A stretch of DNA of 64,000 nt from Actinoplanes ianthinogenes (GTDB taxonomy: Bacteria > Actinomycetota > Actinomycetes > Mycobacteriales > Micromonosporaceae): assembly GCF_018324205.1 (NCBI RefSeq), contig NZ_AP023356.1, forward strand, positions 4,942,001 to 5,006,000. Direction: 5' to 3'. The notes beneath the pieces were generated by a model. It worked only from the letters and a program-made list of their open reading frames with translations, searched no databases and had not been told where the DNA came from. Below, one piece after another: positions 45,487-54,900 of the stretch. How positions within the stretch are numbered: position 1 is the first letter of the stretch; each line of letters begins with the position of its first letter. A program made the translations under genes and the position numbers.

Positions 45487-46281
45487 GTGCGTGACCCCCT
45501 AGCGGAGCCGTCAGATCTCATCCGGAGCGTGTCGCGTGCCCTGCGCGTCCTGGAGTCGGTCGGCCGGGCTCCGCGCGGGCTCACGGTGAAACAGATCGCC
45601 CGGCGCTGTGAGCTGACCGTCGCGACGACCTATCACCTCGTGCGCACGCTGGCCTATGAGGGCTACGTGATCCGGCGCGAGGACGGCACCTACATCGTCG
45701 GTCTGGAGATCGCGGATCGGTATCGCGAGCTCGTCTCGGCCTTCCGCGGCCCGCCCGCGGTCGGCGACGCGCTCCGCCGTGCCGCGATCGACACCGGATA
45801 CAGCCACTACCTGGGCCGGTTCGTCGGTGGACGGATCGCGGTCACCGCCTCCGCCGAGGGCGCCCGGTCGCCGTTCCTGGACGACATCGCACCCGGCTTC
45901 GACGAGGGTGGCCACGCCACCGCGCTCGGCAAGGCGCTGCTCGCCACGCTCACCCCCGATCAACGCGGGCGATATCTGCGGGACTACGGGATGCGTCCGT
46001 TCACCCCGACCACGCTGACCACCCCCGAGGCGCTGGAGGCCGACCTGGCGGCCGGCGAGCGTCGCGGCATGCAGATCGAAATGGGACAGTTCCGGCAGGG
46101 GCTGGCCTCGGCCGCGGTCGTGGTGGTCGCCGACCGGGACATGGAGCGGCGCCTCGTGCTCGCCTGCTCGATGCCGGCCGCCGAGATGCTCACCTCGGCC
46201 CGGGTGGTCCGCGCCAAACTGACCGCGGCCGCCCGCAATGTGGCCGAGGCGCTCAGCGGTGGCGAGTCCGCGACGGCTTGA
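45487..46281 (+). CDS. IclR-family transcriptional regulator
   Basis: 264 residues. The N-terminal winged helix is clear (RSVSRALRVLESVGRAPRGLTVKQIARRCELTVATTYHLVRTL), followed by the IclR effector domain with DIAPGFDEGGHATALGKALLATL. IclR proteins control catabolic operons on binding small acids. GGAGG lies 5 bp before the GTG start. No neighbouring catabolic gene identifies the target; the anti-sigma gene follows 150 bp away on the same strand. The upstream repeat array could be part of its control region. Confidence 0.92.
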   Translation: MRDPLAEPSDLIRSVSRALRVLESVGRAPRGLTVKQIARRCELTVATTYHLVRTLAYEGYVIRREDGTYIVGLEIADRYRELVSAFRGPPAVGDALRRAAIDTGYSHYLGRFVGGRIAVTASAEGARSPFLDDIAPGFDEGGHATALGKALLATLTPDQRGRYLRDYGMRPFTPTTLTTPEALEADLAAGERRGMQIEMGQFRQGLASAAVVVVADRDMERRLVLACSMPAAEMLTSARVVRAKLTAAARNVAEALSGGESATA

Positions 46282-46364
46282 TCTTCTTCGATCGTGTTTT
46301 CGCAGCCCCGGGACTGTTGTGTGACTGAATCGCTACAGCTTGAGGTGCGGTTTTAATGGATTTT

Positions 46365-46390
46365 TGAACCTCCGAGCCGGTTGCCGCGTA
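46365..46390 (+). promoter_or_regulatory. Candidate ECF-sigma promoter of the anti-sigma gene
   Basis: TGAACC (46365-46370) and CGTA (46387-46390) are separated by 16 bp. This matches the general ECF form GAAC/GAACC with N16-17 and CGT. It lies 41 bp before the chosen start, which fits autoregulation of an anti-sigma factor. Confidence 0.45.
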
Positions 46391-46431
46391 CCAGAGTGCG
46401 GATGACGGAACGCCGGCTGGAGGCGGAAAAG

Positions 46432-47097
46432 ATGCGCTGTGAGGACGGGCACGACGACGCCGCGTACGTCCTCGGTGCGCTGTCACCGGCGGAACGCGCG
46501 GCCTACGAACACCACCTGGCAAGCTGCTCCTTCTGCCGGGAAGCGGTCGCCGATCTGTCCCGGGTGCCGGACATGCTGGACCGGCTCGACGCCGACGAGT
46601 TCGTGCGGTTGCTCGACCCGACGCTGTCCGCGCCGGCACCGGTCCGCTCCTATCAGCCGGCCCGGCCCGCCAAGACCTTTTCGGTACGCGCGCTGAGCAC
46701 CGTGGCGGCGCTGGTGCTGATCGTGCTGCTCGGTGGCGGCGCCGGCTGGTGGCTGATGAACCGTCCCGAGCCGGGAAGCACGGCGACCGGACCGGCCGTG
46801 GCGATGGCCGCGGTGGACGCGCAGTCGCCGATCTCCGCGAACATCCGGCTGGCCGGCACCTCGGGCGGGACCAAGGTAGAGATGGTCTGCCGGTATGCCG
46901 AGAGCGAGAAGCCGTACACGTTCCGGCTGATCGCGTACGGCCCCGACGACGAGAACGAGCAGCTGGGCTCGTGGATGGCGCATCCCGGCGCCGAGTTCCG
47001 GATGCAGGCGAGCACTCACTTCCCGGTGGAGAGCCTGGACCGGCTGGACCTGGTCCGCTCCGACGGCAAGATCATGCTGACGTACCGGCCCCGCTGA
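46432..47097 (+). CDS. Membrane anti-sigma factor with zinc-binding domain
   Basis: 221 residues. The cytoplasmic N-terminus has the zinc-binding anti-sigma motif H-x3-C-x2-C in HHLASCSFC, preceded by ALSPAERAAYE. One membrane helix follows (VRALSTVAALVLIVLLGGGAGWWL, near residues 85-108), then an extracytoplasmic domain of about 110 residues. This is the layout of RskA/RsmA-like regulators that hold an ECF sigma factor. The ATG at 46432 has GGAGG 8 bp upstream; a start at 46402 is possible. No sigma factor gene is adjacent, which is unusual. Confidence 0.85.
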   Translation: MRCEDGHDDAAYVLGALSPAERAAYEHHLASCSFCREAVADLSRVPDMLDRLDADEFVRLLDPTLSAPAPVRSYQPARPAKTFSVRALSTVAALVLIVLLGGGAGWWLMNRPEPGSTATGPAVAMAAVDAQSPISANIRLAGTSGGTKVEMVCRYAESEKPYTFRLIAYGPDDENEQLGSWMAHPGAEFRMQASTHFPVESLDRLDLVRSDGKIMLTYRPR

Positions 47098-48028
47098 CCC
47101 CTTGTGCGGCCGCGGTCCGGTGGCCGGCCGCGGTGGCCGCGCGGAGGCGGGCGGCCGATCGGGCGCCGTGGATGCCGTCCGCGGTGAAGATGATCAGGGC
47201 GAGCCAGACCAGGCCGAACCCGGCCAGCCGGGCCGCCGGCATCGGCTCGTGGTAGATCAGGACGCCGCAGGCCAGCTGGATGATCGGCGCCAGGTACTGA
47301 AGGATGCCGAGGCCGACCAGCGGCACCCGGTTCGCCGCGCCGGCGAAGAGCAGCAACGGCACGGCGGTGGCCACGCCGGCGAACAGCATCAGCGCCGTGT
47401 GCCCGGCGGAGACGTGCCCGAACTTCGCCCCACCGGTCAGGTTCAGCCAGGTCAGGTAACCGAACGCGGGCAGCGTCAGCACCGCCGACTCGACGAACAT
47501 CCCCTCGGCCGGCGGCAGTGACATCCGCTTCTTGATCAGGCTGTACGAGCCGAACGAGGCGGCCAGCGCCAGCGCGATGTACGGCAGGCGGCCGTAGTCG
47601 ACGGCGAGGACGGCGACCGCCAGCCCGCCGATGCCGACCGCCAGCCACTGCCAGATCCGCAGTCGCTCGCGCAGCACGGTCACGCCGAGCAGGACCACGA
47701 CCAGCGGGGTGATGAAGTAACCGAGCGCGGTCTCGACGACCCGGGACGAGTTCACCCCGTAGATGTAGGTCGCCCAGTTCACGCCGATCAGCACGGCTGC
47801 GGCGGAGATGCCGCCGAGCAGGCGTGGGGTGCGCAGCACGCGGCCCAGGAAGCGCCAGTTGCGCATCGCGGTGAGCAGCAGGGCGACGAAGGCGGCGGAC
47901 CAGATGACCCGGTGCGCCAGGATCTCCAGCGGGGGCGAGGGCTGGAGCAGCTTGAAGTAGATCGGGAAGAAACCCCAGATCGCGTACGCCATGATGCCGT
48001 ACAGATAGCCGCGCCGCTCGTCGCTCAT
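47072..48028 (-). CDS. rarD: RarD-type EamA-family permease
   Basis: 318 residues with ten predicted helices in two EamA repeats. The RarD signature is seen at the start (RRGYLYGIMAYAIWGFFPIYFKLL) and in HRVIWSAAFVALLL and LGYFITPLVVVLLGVTVL. RarD proteins are DMT-superfamily transporters of uncertain substrate. It converges with the anti-sigma gene and overlaps its last 26 bp tail-to-tail. Confidence 0.9.
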   Translation of the reverse strand: MSDERRGYLYGIMAYAIWGFFPIYFKLLQPSPPLEILAHRVIWSAAFVALLLTAMRNWRFLGRVLRTPRLLGGISAAAVLIGVNWATYIYGVNSSRVVETALGYFITPLVVVLLGVTVLRERLRIWQWLAVGIGGLAVAVLAVDYGRLPYIALALAASFGSYSLIKKRMSLPPAEGMFVESAVLTLPAFGYLTWLNLTGGAKFGHVSAGHTALMLFAGVATAVPLLLFAGAANRVPLVGLGILQYLAPIIQLACGVLIYHEPMPAARLAGFGLVWLALIIFTADGIHGARSAARLRAATAAGHRTAAAQGVSGAGTSA

Positions 48029-48112
48029 GCCCTCACCGTAAGGCTGCCGAGCGGCGGCGGTCCTTGCCTATATCCCAGCTCACAAGGCCAATCCGGGCGT
48101 GCTGGCATGCAT

Positions 48113-48138
48113 CGCGGGGCGCCGCTCGGCGCCCCGCG
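48113..48138 (-). terminator. Terminator of the small membrane-protein gene
   Basis: An 11-bp perfect stem, CGCGGGGCGCC with its complement, and a GCTC loop, 28 bp past the stop of the minus-strand gene and before rarD. No T tract. Confidence 0.7.
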
Positions 48139-48165
48139 AATGTCACGGCCGGAGGTGGGCGAGGG

Positions 48166-48543
48166 TCAGTCGTCGCCGTCCGGGACCAGCATGTTCAGTA
48201 CCCAGCTGACGATGCCGACCAGCAGCGCGCCGAGGACCGCCGCCACGAAGCCGTCGACGTGGAAGCCGAGGTCGAGCTTGCCCGCGATCCAGCTGGTCAG
48301 CAGGAACAGCAGGCCGTTCACCAGGAGCGCGACCAGGCCGAGGGTGAAGACGTAGAGCCCGCAGCCGACGGTCTTGATGATCGGCCGGAGGATCGCGTTC
48401 ACCAGGCCGAAGATCGCCGCCACCGCGAGCAGCGTGCCGGCCTTACCGGTCGCGGTGTCCGCGGAGAGGTGGATCCCGTCGATGACCAGGGTCGCGATCC
48501 ACAGCGAGACGGCTGTGATCACGAGCCGGATGATGATGCCCAT
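48166..48543 (-). CDS. Phage holin family 4-like small membrane protein
   Basis: 125 residues with four hydrophobic helices in the PF04020 (holin superfamily IV) arrangement: IIIRLVITAVSLWIATLVIDGI, AAIFGLVNAILRPIIK, LYVFTLGLVALLVNGLLFLLTSW and a C-terminal GALLVGIVSWVLNMLV. Chromosomal members are common in bacteria and are not known to lyse cells. The ATG at 48543 begins 5 residues before the first helix. It is a single-gene unit with its own terminator. Confidence 0.87.
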   Translation of the reverse strand: MGIIIRLVITAVSLWIATLVIDGIHLSADTATGKAGTLLAVAAIFGLVNAILRPIIKTVGCGLYVFTLGLVALLVNGLLFLLTSWIAGKLDLGFHVDGFVAAVLGALLVGIVSWVLNMLVPDGDD

Positions 48544-48635
48544 GGCAGGGGATCGTGCCACGGCCGTGCCAGCGGCGGGTACGACACTCCGCGATCTTCA
48601 TCCGAGCGCCGCCGGAGATTCCGGCATATAGCGAT

Positions 48636-50756
48636 CTATCGCTCATTCGCCGGGCGGTCCAGATTGCCGATCAGCACCCTTTCGACAGGGGTGGGGGTCA
48701 GCATTGCCCAGCGCACGGCGGGTGGACTGAGGACCGCGAGCATGCCGGGGCGCATCCGGCTCAGCAGGCCGGTGGTGTCGCCGAGGTCCAGGGCGCCGCC
48801 GATCAGCTCGGCCTCAGCCTCCCGGAGTGGCTGGACCAGCAACAGATCGGCGTCGCGGAGCGCGGTGACGTCCTCGCTGCCCACCGTGGGCCGGACCGTC
48901 AGCGTCGCGGTCCACGGTCCGCCCTGGAGCCGGTGTCCCGGCCTGCGCGCCAACCCGCTCCCCGGCCCGCCCCCCGATCCGGGTACCGGCCCAGTGGCCT
49001 CCCACTCCGGCCGGTCGAGGTCGTGGGGTGGGCCGCCCGCCCCGGCCGCGGTCCAGTCGGTGGCGAAGGCGAGGGCGTCGAGGCCGTCCTCCCGGGACTC
49101 GTGGGAGCCCACTCTGGTCACCCCTGGCGCCGCGGTGGCCGGGTGCCGGGACGGTCCGGGGTCGAGGACGGTCAGGACCGGGTGCAGCGGGGATCCCGGC
49201 GGGGCCTCGGCCGGGTGGTCCAGCGGCACGACGGCGATCGCGCCATCGGGGACGGAGCCGCTGTGGGCGAAGGTGGCCCAGTCCTGCGGCCGGTGGGTGC
49301 GGACCAGTACCCGGGCGCCGATCGCCATCGCCCGGAACGCTGTCAGCCGCGCGCAGTGAGCGCCGCCGACCAGCAGGATCCGGGTGTGCTCCGGCCGGAA
49401 GAGCCGGACCAGCACCGGGTCGCCCTGCCGGCTGCGGCCGACCGCGAGTCCGGACCAACCGGTGGGCACCGCGAGACGGCCGAACGCCTCGCTCGCCGGT
49501 GGCCTCTGTCTCCGGAGTCGCTGCCCTCGGGCCGGCGGCTCGGGGTCGGTGACGGCGAGCGGGAGGGTGGTGGCGAGGCCGGGCAGGTGGTCGCCGTCGC
49601 GTCGGTGGAGCCGGACGCGCTCGCGGGCCGTCAGCTGCCGCAGGGCGGTCGCCGCGGCCTCGAGGGTGGCCGGGTCGGGGACGGTCAGGCGCACGGCCAG
49701 CGTGACCGGCCGGCTGTGCGGTGGTCGGTCGTGGGCGGGCACGTCGGCGGTGAGGGTCACGGTGGTCGCCGTGGCCGGGAGCAGGAGCAGCCGGGCCATC
49801 AGCTCGGCGGTCAGGCCTGCTCCGCCGGGTGCGTGCGCGTGGAACGTCACCTGGGACAGGGGGCCGGTGCGTAACCTCGTCCAGTCCTCGTGGACGGGGG
49901 CGGCTGGATCGGCGTACGAAAGGTCGAAGAACAGGCGGACCGCCTCGGGCCCGGCCAGGGGTTGCGCCGTCAGGCGCCGGGCCAGCTTGCGGACCTGGCC
50001 GGTCAGGGAGTGGAGCAGCTCGCCGTCCGACCAGCCCGCCGCGCGCGACACGTGGACCGCGAGCACCGCCCGGGCCTGCCCGAGGACCCGGCCCTCGGTG
50101 AGCAACTGATAAGAGCCGGCGACCGGACCGGTCCCGGAGCCGGCGGTGGGCGCGGGTGCGCCGGTCAGCAGCAGCTGGATGCGGCCCGCCGGCCGGTCGC
50201 GGCCGTCGGCGGGCAGCAGCTCCCAGGGCGCGGGCAGGTCGGGTCTGGTCTCGGCGAGCAGGGCGGTCGGGTCGCCGAGGTCGAGCAGCATGGTGAGGCC
50301 GGTGGGGTCGGTGAGCAGCGCCGCCGGGCCGCTGGGGAGATCGGTCGAGGTCACCCGGGTGCCCGGGGCGGTGAGCTCGAGGATCGCGCCGGCCATCCGG
50401 ATCTGGGCCGCCGACCCCTGGGCAGCGGTCTCTCGGGCGGTGGTCTCCTGGGCGGTGGTGTGCCGGGGGACTGACAGGCGGGCGGCGGCACGGCGGCGGA
50501 CGTTGAGGCGCAGGGCGGCGGTCAGCCAGGCGAAGGCCCAGCGGTCGCGGACGCGTAGCCAGGTCAGTGTGAGGGCGAGCGCGGCGCAGAGCACGGCCGC
50601 GAACAGCGCGGGGCCGCCCGTGACGGCGCCGACCAGGACCAGGGCCACAGCGGCCTGGGTGGTGACCACCTGATGAAGGCTCACTGCATCGGCCCGCCGG
50701 GGCGGCGCCGCGGGCGCGGCGGTGGATCGCCGCGGTGCCATCAGGTCCGTCGTCAC
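48636..50756 (-). CDS. eccE: Type VII secretion protein EccE-like
   Basis: 706 residues. Two hydrophobic helices near the N-terminus (VVTTQAAVALVLVGAVTGG and LFAAVLCAALALTLTWL) are followed by the EccE-type boundary RDRWAFAWLTAALRLNVRRR and a long soluble part. EccE is a peripheral subunit of the ESX membrane complex; the family is very divergent, so the assignment rests on topology, this motif and the neighbouring WXG100 genes. The GTG at 50756 follows GGGAGGA at good spacing. No other core ESX membrane component is in the window. Confidence 0.7.
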   Translation of the reverse strand: MTTDLMAPRRSTAAPAAPPRRADAVSLHQVVTTQAAVALVLVGAVTGGPALFAAVLCAALALTLTWLRVRDRWAFAWLTAALRLNVRRRAAARLSVPRHTTAQETTARETAAQGSAAQIRMAGAILELTAPGTRVTSTDLPSGPAALLTDPTGLTMLLDLGDPTALLAETRPDLPAPWELLPADGRDRPAGRIQLLLTGAPAPTAGSGTGPVAGSYQLLTEGRVLGQARAVLAVHVSRAAGWSDGELLHSLTGQVRKLARRLTAQPLAGPEAVRLFFDLSYADPAAPVHEDWTRLRTGPLSQVTFHAHAPGGAGLTAELMARLLLLPATATTVTLTADVPAHDRPPHSRPVTLAVRLTVPDPATLEAAATALRQLTARERVRLHRRDGDHLPGLATTLPLAVTDPEPPARGQRLRRQRPPASEAFGRLAVPTGWSGLAVGRSRQGDPVLVRLFRPEHTRILLVGGAHCARLTAFRAMAIGARVLVRTHRPQDWATFAHSGSVPDGAIAVVPLDHPAEAPPGSPLHPVLTVLDPGPSRHPATAAPGVTRVGSHESREDGLDALAFATDWTAAGAGGPPHDLDRPEWEATGPVPGSGGGPGSGLARRPGHRLQGGPWTATLTVRPTVGSEDVTALRDADLLLVQPLREAEAELIGGALDLGDTTGLLSRMRPGMLAVLSPPAVRWAMLTPTPVERVLIGNLDRPANER

Positions 50757-50834
50757 GCCGTCCTCCCTGCTCGCGCCGGGCATCGATCATCGTGCGCGGC
50801 CATGGTAGGCCGAAACCGGCACGCGCCGTGCCCG

Positions 50835-50860
50835 TTGTCCACAGGCGAGAGTTATCCACA
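50835..50860 (+). promoter_or_regulatory. Pair of DnaA-box sequences
   Basis: TTGTCCACA (50835-50843) and TTATCCACA (50852-50860) are consensus DnaA boxes in the same orientation 17 bp apart. A third close match, GTGTCCACA, is at 51005-51013. They lie in the 279-bp divergent promoter region between eccE and the WXG100 genes. No origin genes are near. Confidence 0.6.
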
Positions 50861-51035
50861 GGTTGCCGATCGGGGGTTTCGCCGCCTGCCGCCGATCCCC
50901 TAGCGTCGAGGCCCGGAACGTGATCGGGCAATCACCCATGGATATCGATGCCTGCTCGCGCCGGTAAGCCTGATGACCTGTGTCGATGCACGGGTGATCG
51001 TTCCGTGTCCACAGCAGAATGGGGGTGACCTCGGG

Positions 51036-51353
51036 ATGGCGCTGACACAGGCCGAGTCCGCGGTGATGGCGACTACCGCCGCCAAGTTCGATCAGGTCAA
51101 CGGCGCGCTCCAGCTGATGCTGAGCACGCTGATGTCCGAGCTGTCCGGCCTCAGCGGGTCCTGGCGAGGGCTCGGGGCTAACGCGTTCGAGCAGGTCAAG
51201 ACGCAGTATGCGGCGGATCTGCGCAGCCTCGGCAACGCGCTCGCGGAGACCGCCGAGTCGATCCGGGCATCCGGCGCCGGATATCACGCCACCGATGCCG
51301 ACGCCGCCAGTCGTGTCGCCCGCACCGGCGGCACGTTCACCCTGCCGCTCTGA
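51036..51353 (+). CDS. WXG100-family protein (ESAT-6-like), first of a pair
   Basis: 105 residues, all helical. The W-x-G turn is SWRGLGANAF in the middle, between two helices, and a C-terminal YHATD matches the YxxxD/E secretion signal of ESX substrates. WXG100 proteins pair as helical hairpin dimers and leave the cell through type VII secretion. The downstream gene is probably its partner. The ATG at 51036 is preferred because the helix begins there; upstream frame would add 21 unlikely residues. Confidence 0.9.
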   Translation: MALTQAESAVMATTAAKFDQVNGALQLMLSTLMSELSGLSGSWRGLGANAFEQVKTQYAADLRSLGNALAETAESIRASGAGYHATDADAASRVARTGGTFTLPL

Positions 51354-51371
51354 CTCTCCCGGAGGATTTCT

Positions 51372-51665
51372 GTGAACGACGGAGTTCTGCTCGTGCATTT
51401 CGGTGCCCTCCAGCAGGCGGGTGTCGACATCGACAAGGCGCTCGGCACCCTGCGGTCCCAGCTCGACCAGTTGGAGCGCGATGCCGCGCCGCTGGTGGAC
51501 ACCTGGGCCGGCGAGGCGCGGGAGGCCTATGCGCAGCGGCAGGCCACATGGCGCGCCGCCTCGAATGATCTGGAGGGCATCCTGCGTCAGATCAGGCACG
51601 CGGTGATCGAGTCGGCGGCCGATTACGTGGCCACCGAGCGGGCCGCCACCCAGCGGTTCCAGTGA
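51372..51665 (+). CDS. WXG100-family protein, second of a pair
   Basis: 97 residues, helical hairpin with the W-x-G turn in TWAGEAREAY and a C-terminal YVATE that matches YxxxD/E. It starts with GTG, 18 bp after its partner, with GGAGGA 6 bp upstream. Both members of this pair have a potential export signal, while in classical EsxA/EsxB pairs usually only one does. Expected to form a heterodimer with the product of the preceding gene. Confidence 0.9.
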   Translation: MNDGVLLVHFGALQQAGVDIDKALGTLRSQLDQLERDAAPLVDTWAGEAREAYAQRQATWRAASNDLEGILRQIRHAVIESAADYVATERAATQRFQ

Positions 51666-51751
51666 GCCGACGCAGGATTACCCGTTCGGGCGCTCCGATT
51701 GGCCCGATCCGGGTGGGTTGAGGTCGCCCGTTCGCGTACTGGTCCCGGTGG

Positions 51752-51779
51752 TTGACACGGCTACCATCGGTTGTTGGAT
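51752..51779 (+). promoter_or_regulatory. Candidate promoter of the SseB-domain gene
   Basis: TTGACA (51752-51757) is a perfect -35 element and TTGGAT (51774-51779) a fair -10, with a 16-bp spacer. It lies about 170 bp before the GTG start of the large gene. The rest of the 286-bp gap shows nothing else recognisable. Confidence 0.45.
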
Positions 51780-51951
51780 CATTGCGCCGGGCGATCGGAG
51801 CACGCGTACGGGCTCGGCGCGGCCGCTTGCCGGGCGCGGCCGGATACAACTCGGCCGTCAGCGCACCGCCGCCCATTGTCATTGCGGTCTGGCCTTGTAG
51901 GTTTATACGCGTTGAGATGGATCCGTCGCACGCGTGTGGGGAGAGGTGGAC

Positions 51952-54900
51952 GTGTCCGAGTGGGAACCGGCTACGGACGCCGAGGTCGCGATGCGCGATG
52001 CGCTGCGCACCGACGACCAGGAGTCCTATTTCCGCATTCTCGCCGGTGTCGACCTTCTGTTACCAGTGTCGGCCGACGCGCTCGCGGGTCTGGCGCCGCT
52101 CGGCTGGGGCACCTGGAGCACCGGCGGTCGCACTCATGTGCTGGCGTTCACCTCGCAGGAGGCATTGCACGCCTGCCTGTCCGACTACACCGGCGCGTCG
52201 CGACGGGTGCCGTATTCGGAGCTCGCCAACACCTGGCCCAACCTGGAGTGGTGGCTGGCGGTCAACCCCGGCCTGCCGATCGAGGGATATCTGCCGGCCT
52301 GGTTCGTCGCGCAGCTCGCCCGCGGTGACCTCCGGCTCCCGACCCGTGGCCCGGGCCGGGAGGTGCACGGCACTTCCAAGATCCAGGAGATCGGCGCGGC
52401 CGCGCTCGCGGCCAAGCGGGCCGGTGACGGGCCCGGCGGGCCAACCTATGAGACTTCGGCGCCGGCCGCCGCCGCGTCGGGCTATCCGGCATATTCCGCC
52501 GGGAGCCCCGAGGCTCCGGCCGGTCCGATCGGCGCGCCCGGTGTTCCGGGCGCGCCCGCGTCTGCGCCCAGCGTTCCCGGTGGCGGCCCGCAGCCGTCGC
52601 AGCCCGGCCTGGCGCCGTCCGGCCTTCCGCAGCGCGGTGTGCCGCAGCCGGGTGCGGCGCCGTCCGGCCCGGCCGGTGCGCCGCAGTTCGGTCCGGGTGG
52701 TGCGCCGGTTTCCGGTGGTGCGCCGCAGTTCGGTCCGGGTGGTGCGCCGCTGAGTTCGCCCGCTTCGCCGGCCGTGCCCGGTGCGGGTCCGGCGGGACAG
52801 CCGAGCGGTCTCCCGGTGCGTGCGGCGGGTCTGCCGGCCCGGCCCACCACGCCGTCCGGGCTTCCGGTGCGGACCCCGTCCGGGGTTGACCCTGCGGACC
52901 AGCCGCCAGCCGCTTCGGTTCCTGCTGCCTACAAGGCGCCGGCCGTGCCCCGCGACTTCCCGGGCTCGCCGGCCGCCCCGGCAGGTCCCCGTGATCTGCC
53001 TGGCGCGCCCGGGGGACCGACGCCGCGTAATTTCCCCGGCTCGCCGGTCTCCTCGGGTGCGCCGTCCGGGCCCGGTGGGCTGCCGGTTCGCGGCACCTCG
53101 GGTAGTGGCATGGCCACGCCCGGCTGGAACTCGGAGTCAGTGCCCTTCGGGCCGGAGAACGACCCGCGTGGCCCGCTCCAGGACCCCAAGGCGCCGCTGC
53201 CGGTGCGCAACCCGGGGGCGAACACACCGCCGATCCCCGAGCACGTCACGCCGTATGACCCGACCGAGGCGCAGGTCGACCCGAGTTGGGCGGCGCTCGG
53301 CAGCGGCCGGGCCCCGAGCCCCGCTTCCGGCGCTGGTCCGCTGCCCTCCCGTGGCGGCGCCGATCTGTCGTCCGGTGCCGGTCCGCTGCCCACTCGCGGT
53401 GGTGCCGACCTGTCGTCCGGAGCTGGTTCGCTGCCTTCTCGGGGTGACCTGTCGTCCGGAGCTGGTTTGCTGCCTACTCGGGGTGCTGACCTGCCGTCGG
53501 GTGCCGGTCCGCTGCCCACTCGCGGTGGCGCCGAGCTGTCGTCCGGAGCTGGTCCGCTGCCCTCTCGCGGAGGTTCCGACCTGCCGCGGCGGCAGCCCGG
53601 GCAGACCGCGGGGCCGGCGCAGACCACGTCGTTCTCCGGCTTCACCAACCCCCGGACGAACCCGGCCCCGGCCGCCCCGGCACCGAGCTTCCCGCAGGGT
53701 CCCGCCTCGCCGCAGGCCGCGGCTGCGCAGGCCCCGGCTCCCGGCGCGCCGGCCCAGCCCGGTGGACAGGCCAACGCGCTGCCCCGCCGTCAGGTGACCC
53801 CGCCGTCAGAGCGTCCGCCGTCGATGGCGGCCGCCGCGCAGGCACTCACCGGCGGGCACACTCCGGCGCCGGACCCGGCTCTCGCGCAGCGCGATGCGGC
53901 CGCCGACCGGTTCGGCCCGTCCGGACCCGCCCCGGCCCTGTCCCGCGACTCCGGTCCGGCCGGCGACCGGTCCACGCCGCCGAGTCGGCCCGGGCTGCTT
54001 CCGCCGGTCATCCCGGGCGCCTCCGGCGCTGATCGGGGTGCTCAGGGTTACGGCTCCGCGCCCGGCTACGGCGCATCGGCGTCCGGCTTCGGTGCCTCCG
54101 GTCCGGGCACGCCCGGATCCGGGTCCGCCCTTTCCGGTACGCCGGGATACGGCTCGACGCCGTCGTACGCTCCCGGCTTCGGTGGTCCGTCGGCCCATCC
54201 GGTCTCCGGCGCGGCCGCCCCCGGCAGCCCCGCCTCCGGCCACGGCGCCCCGGGCCAGTTCGCTTCCGGCCTCGGTGCTCCGGGCCAGCCGGTTTCCGGT
54301 CCTGGTGTCTCGGGTCATGCCGTTTCTGGTCCTGGTGCTCCGGGCCAGCCTGTGTCTGGTTCTGGTGCTCCGGGCCAGCCAGTTTCCGGTTCTGGTGCTC
54401 CGGGTCATCCCGTTCCTGGTCCTGGTGCTCCGGGACAGCCGGTTTCCGGCGCCAGCGCTCCGGGCCACCCGGTTTCCGGTGCTCCGGGTCAGCAGGTCTC
54501 CGGCGCTCCGGGTCAGCAGGTTTCCGGCGCCTTGGGACAACCGGTTTCCGGCGCGGCTGCCCCGGGCAGCCCGATCTCCGGCGCCGGTGCGCCCGGTGCG
54601 GTCGCCGAAGCACCCGCTTCCGGCAGCCCGGTCTCGGCCTACCCGGCGTCCGGCAGCCCCGCCGCGACCTCGGGTGCTCCCGGATACGCCGCACCGTCCG
54701 GCTACGGCCCGTCTGCCTACGCCCCCGCCACCCCCGGTTACGCCGTGCCCGCGGTGCCCGCTCCGGGGGCCACGTTCGGCATGCCGCCGCAGGGGAGCCC
54801 CGCTTCGGCGTACGCGAGCCAGGCGTTCGCCACCCAGATCATCCCGACCGCCAAGGTGGCCGCCGCGACCGCGCCGACCTCCGGGACGTCCGGTCTCGGC

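Noticed and set aside
48166..48543. Prophage remnant because of a holin-like protein
   Set aside because: Single-gene PF04020 proteins are common chromosomal genes, and no other phage gene, integrase or att site is nearby.
50835..51013. Chromosomal replication origin
   Set aside because: Only two or three DnaA boxes, and no dnaA, dnaN, gyrase genes or AT-rich unwinding region nearby.
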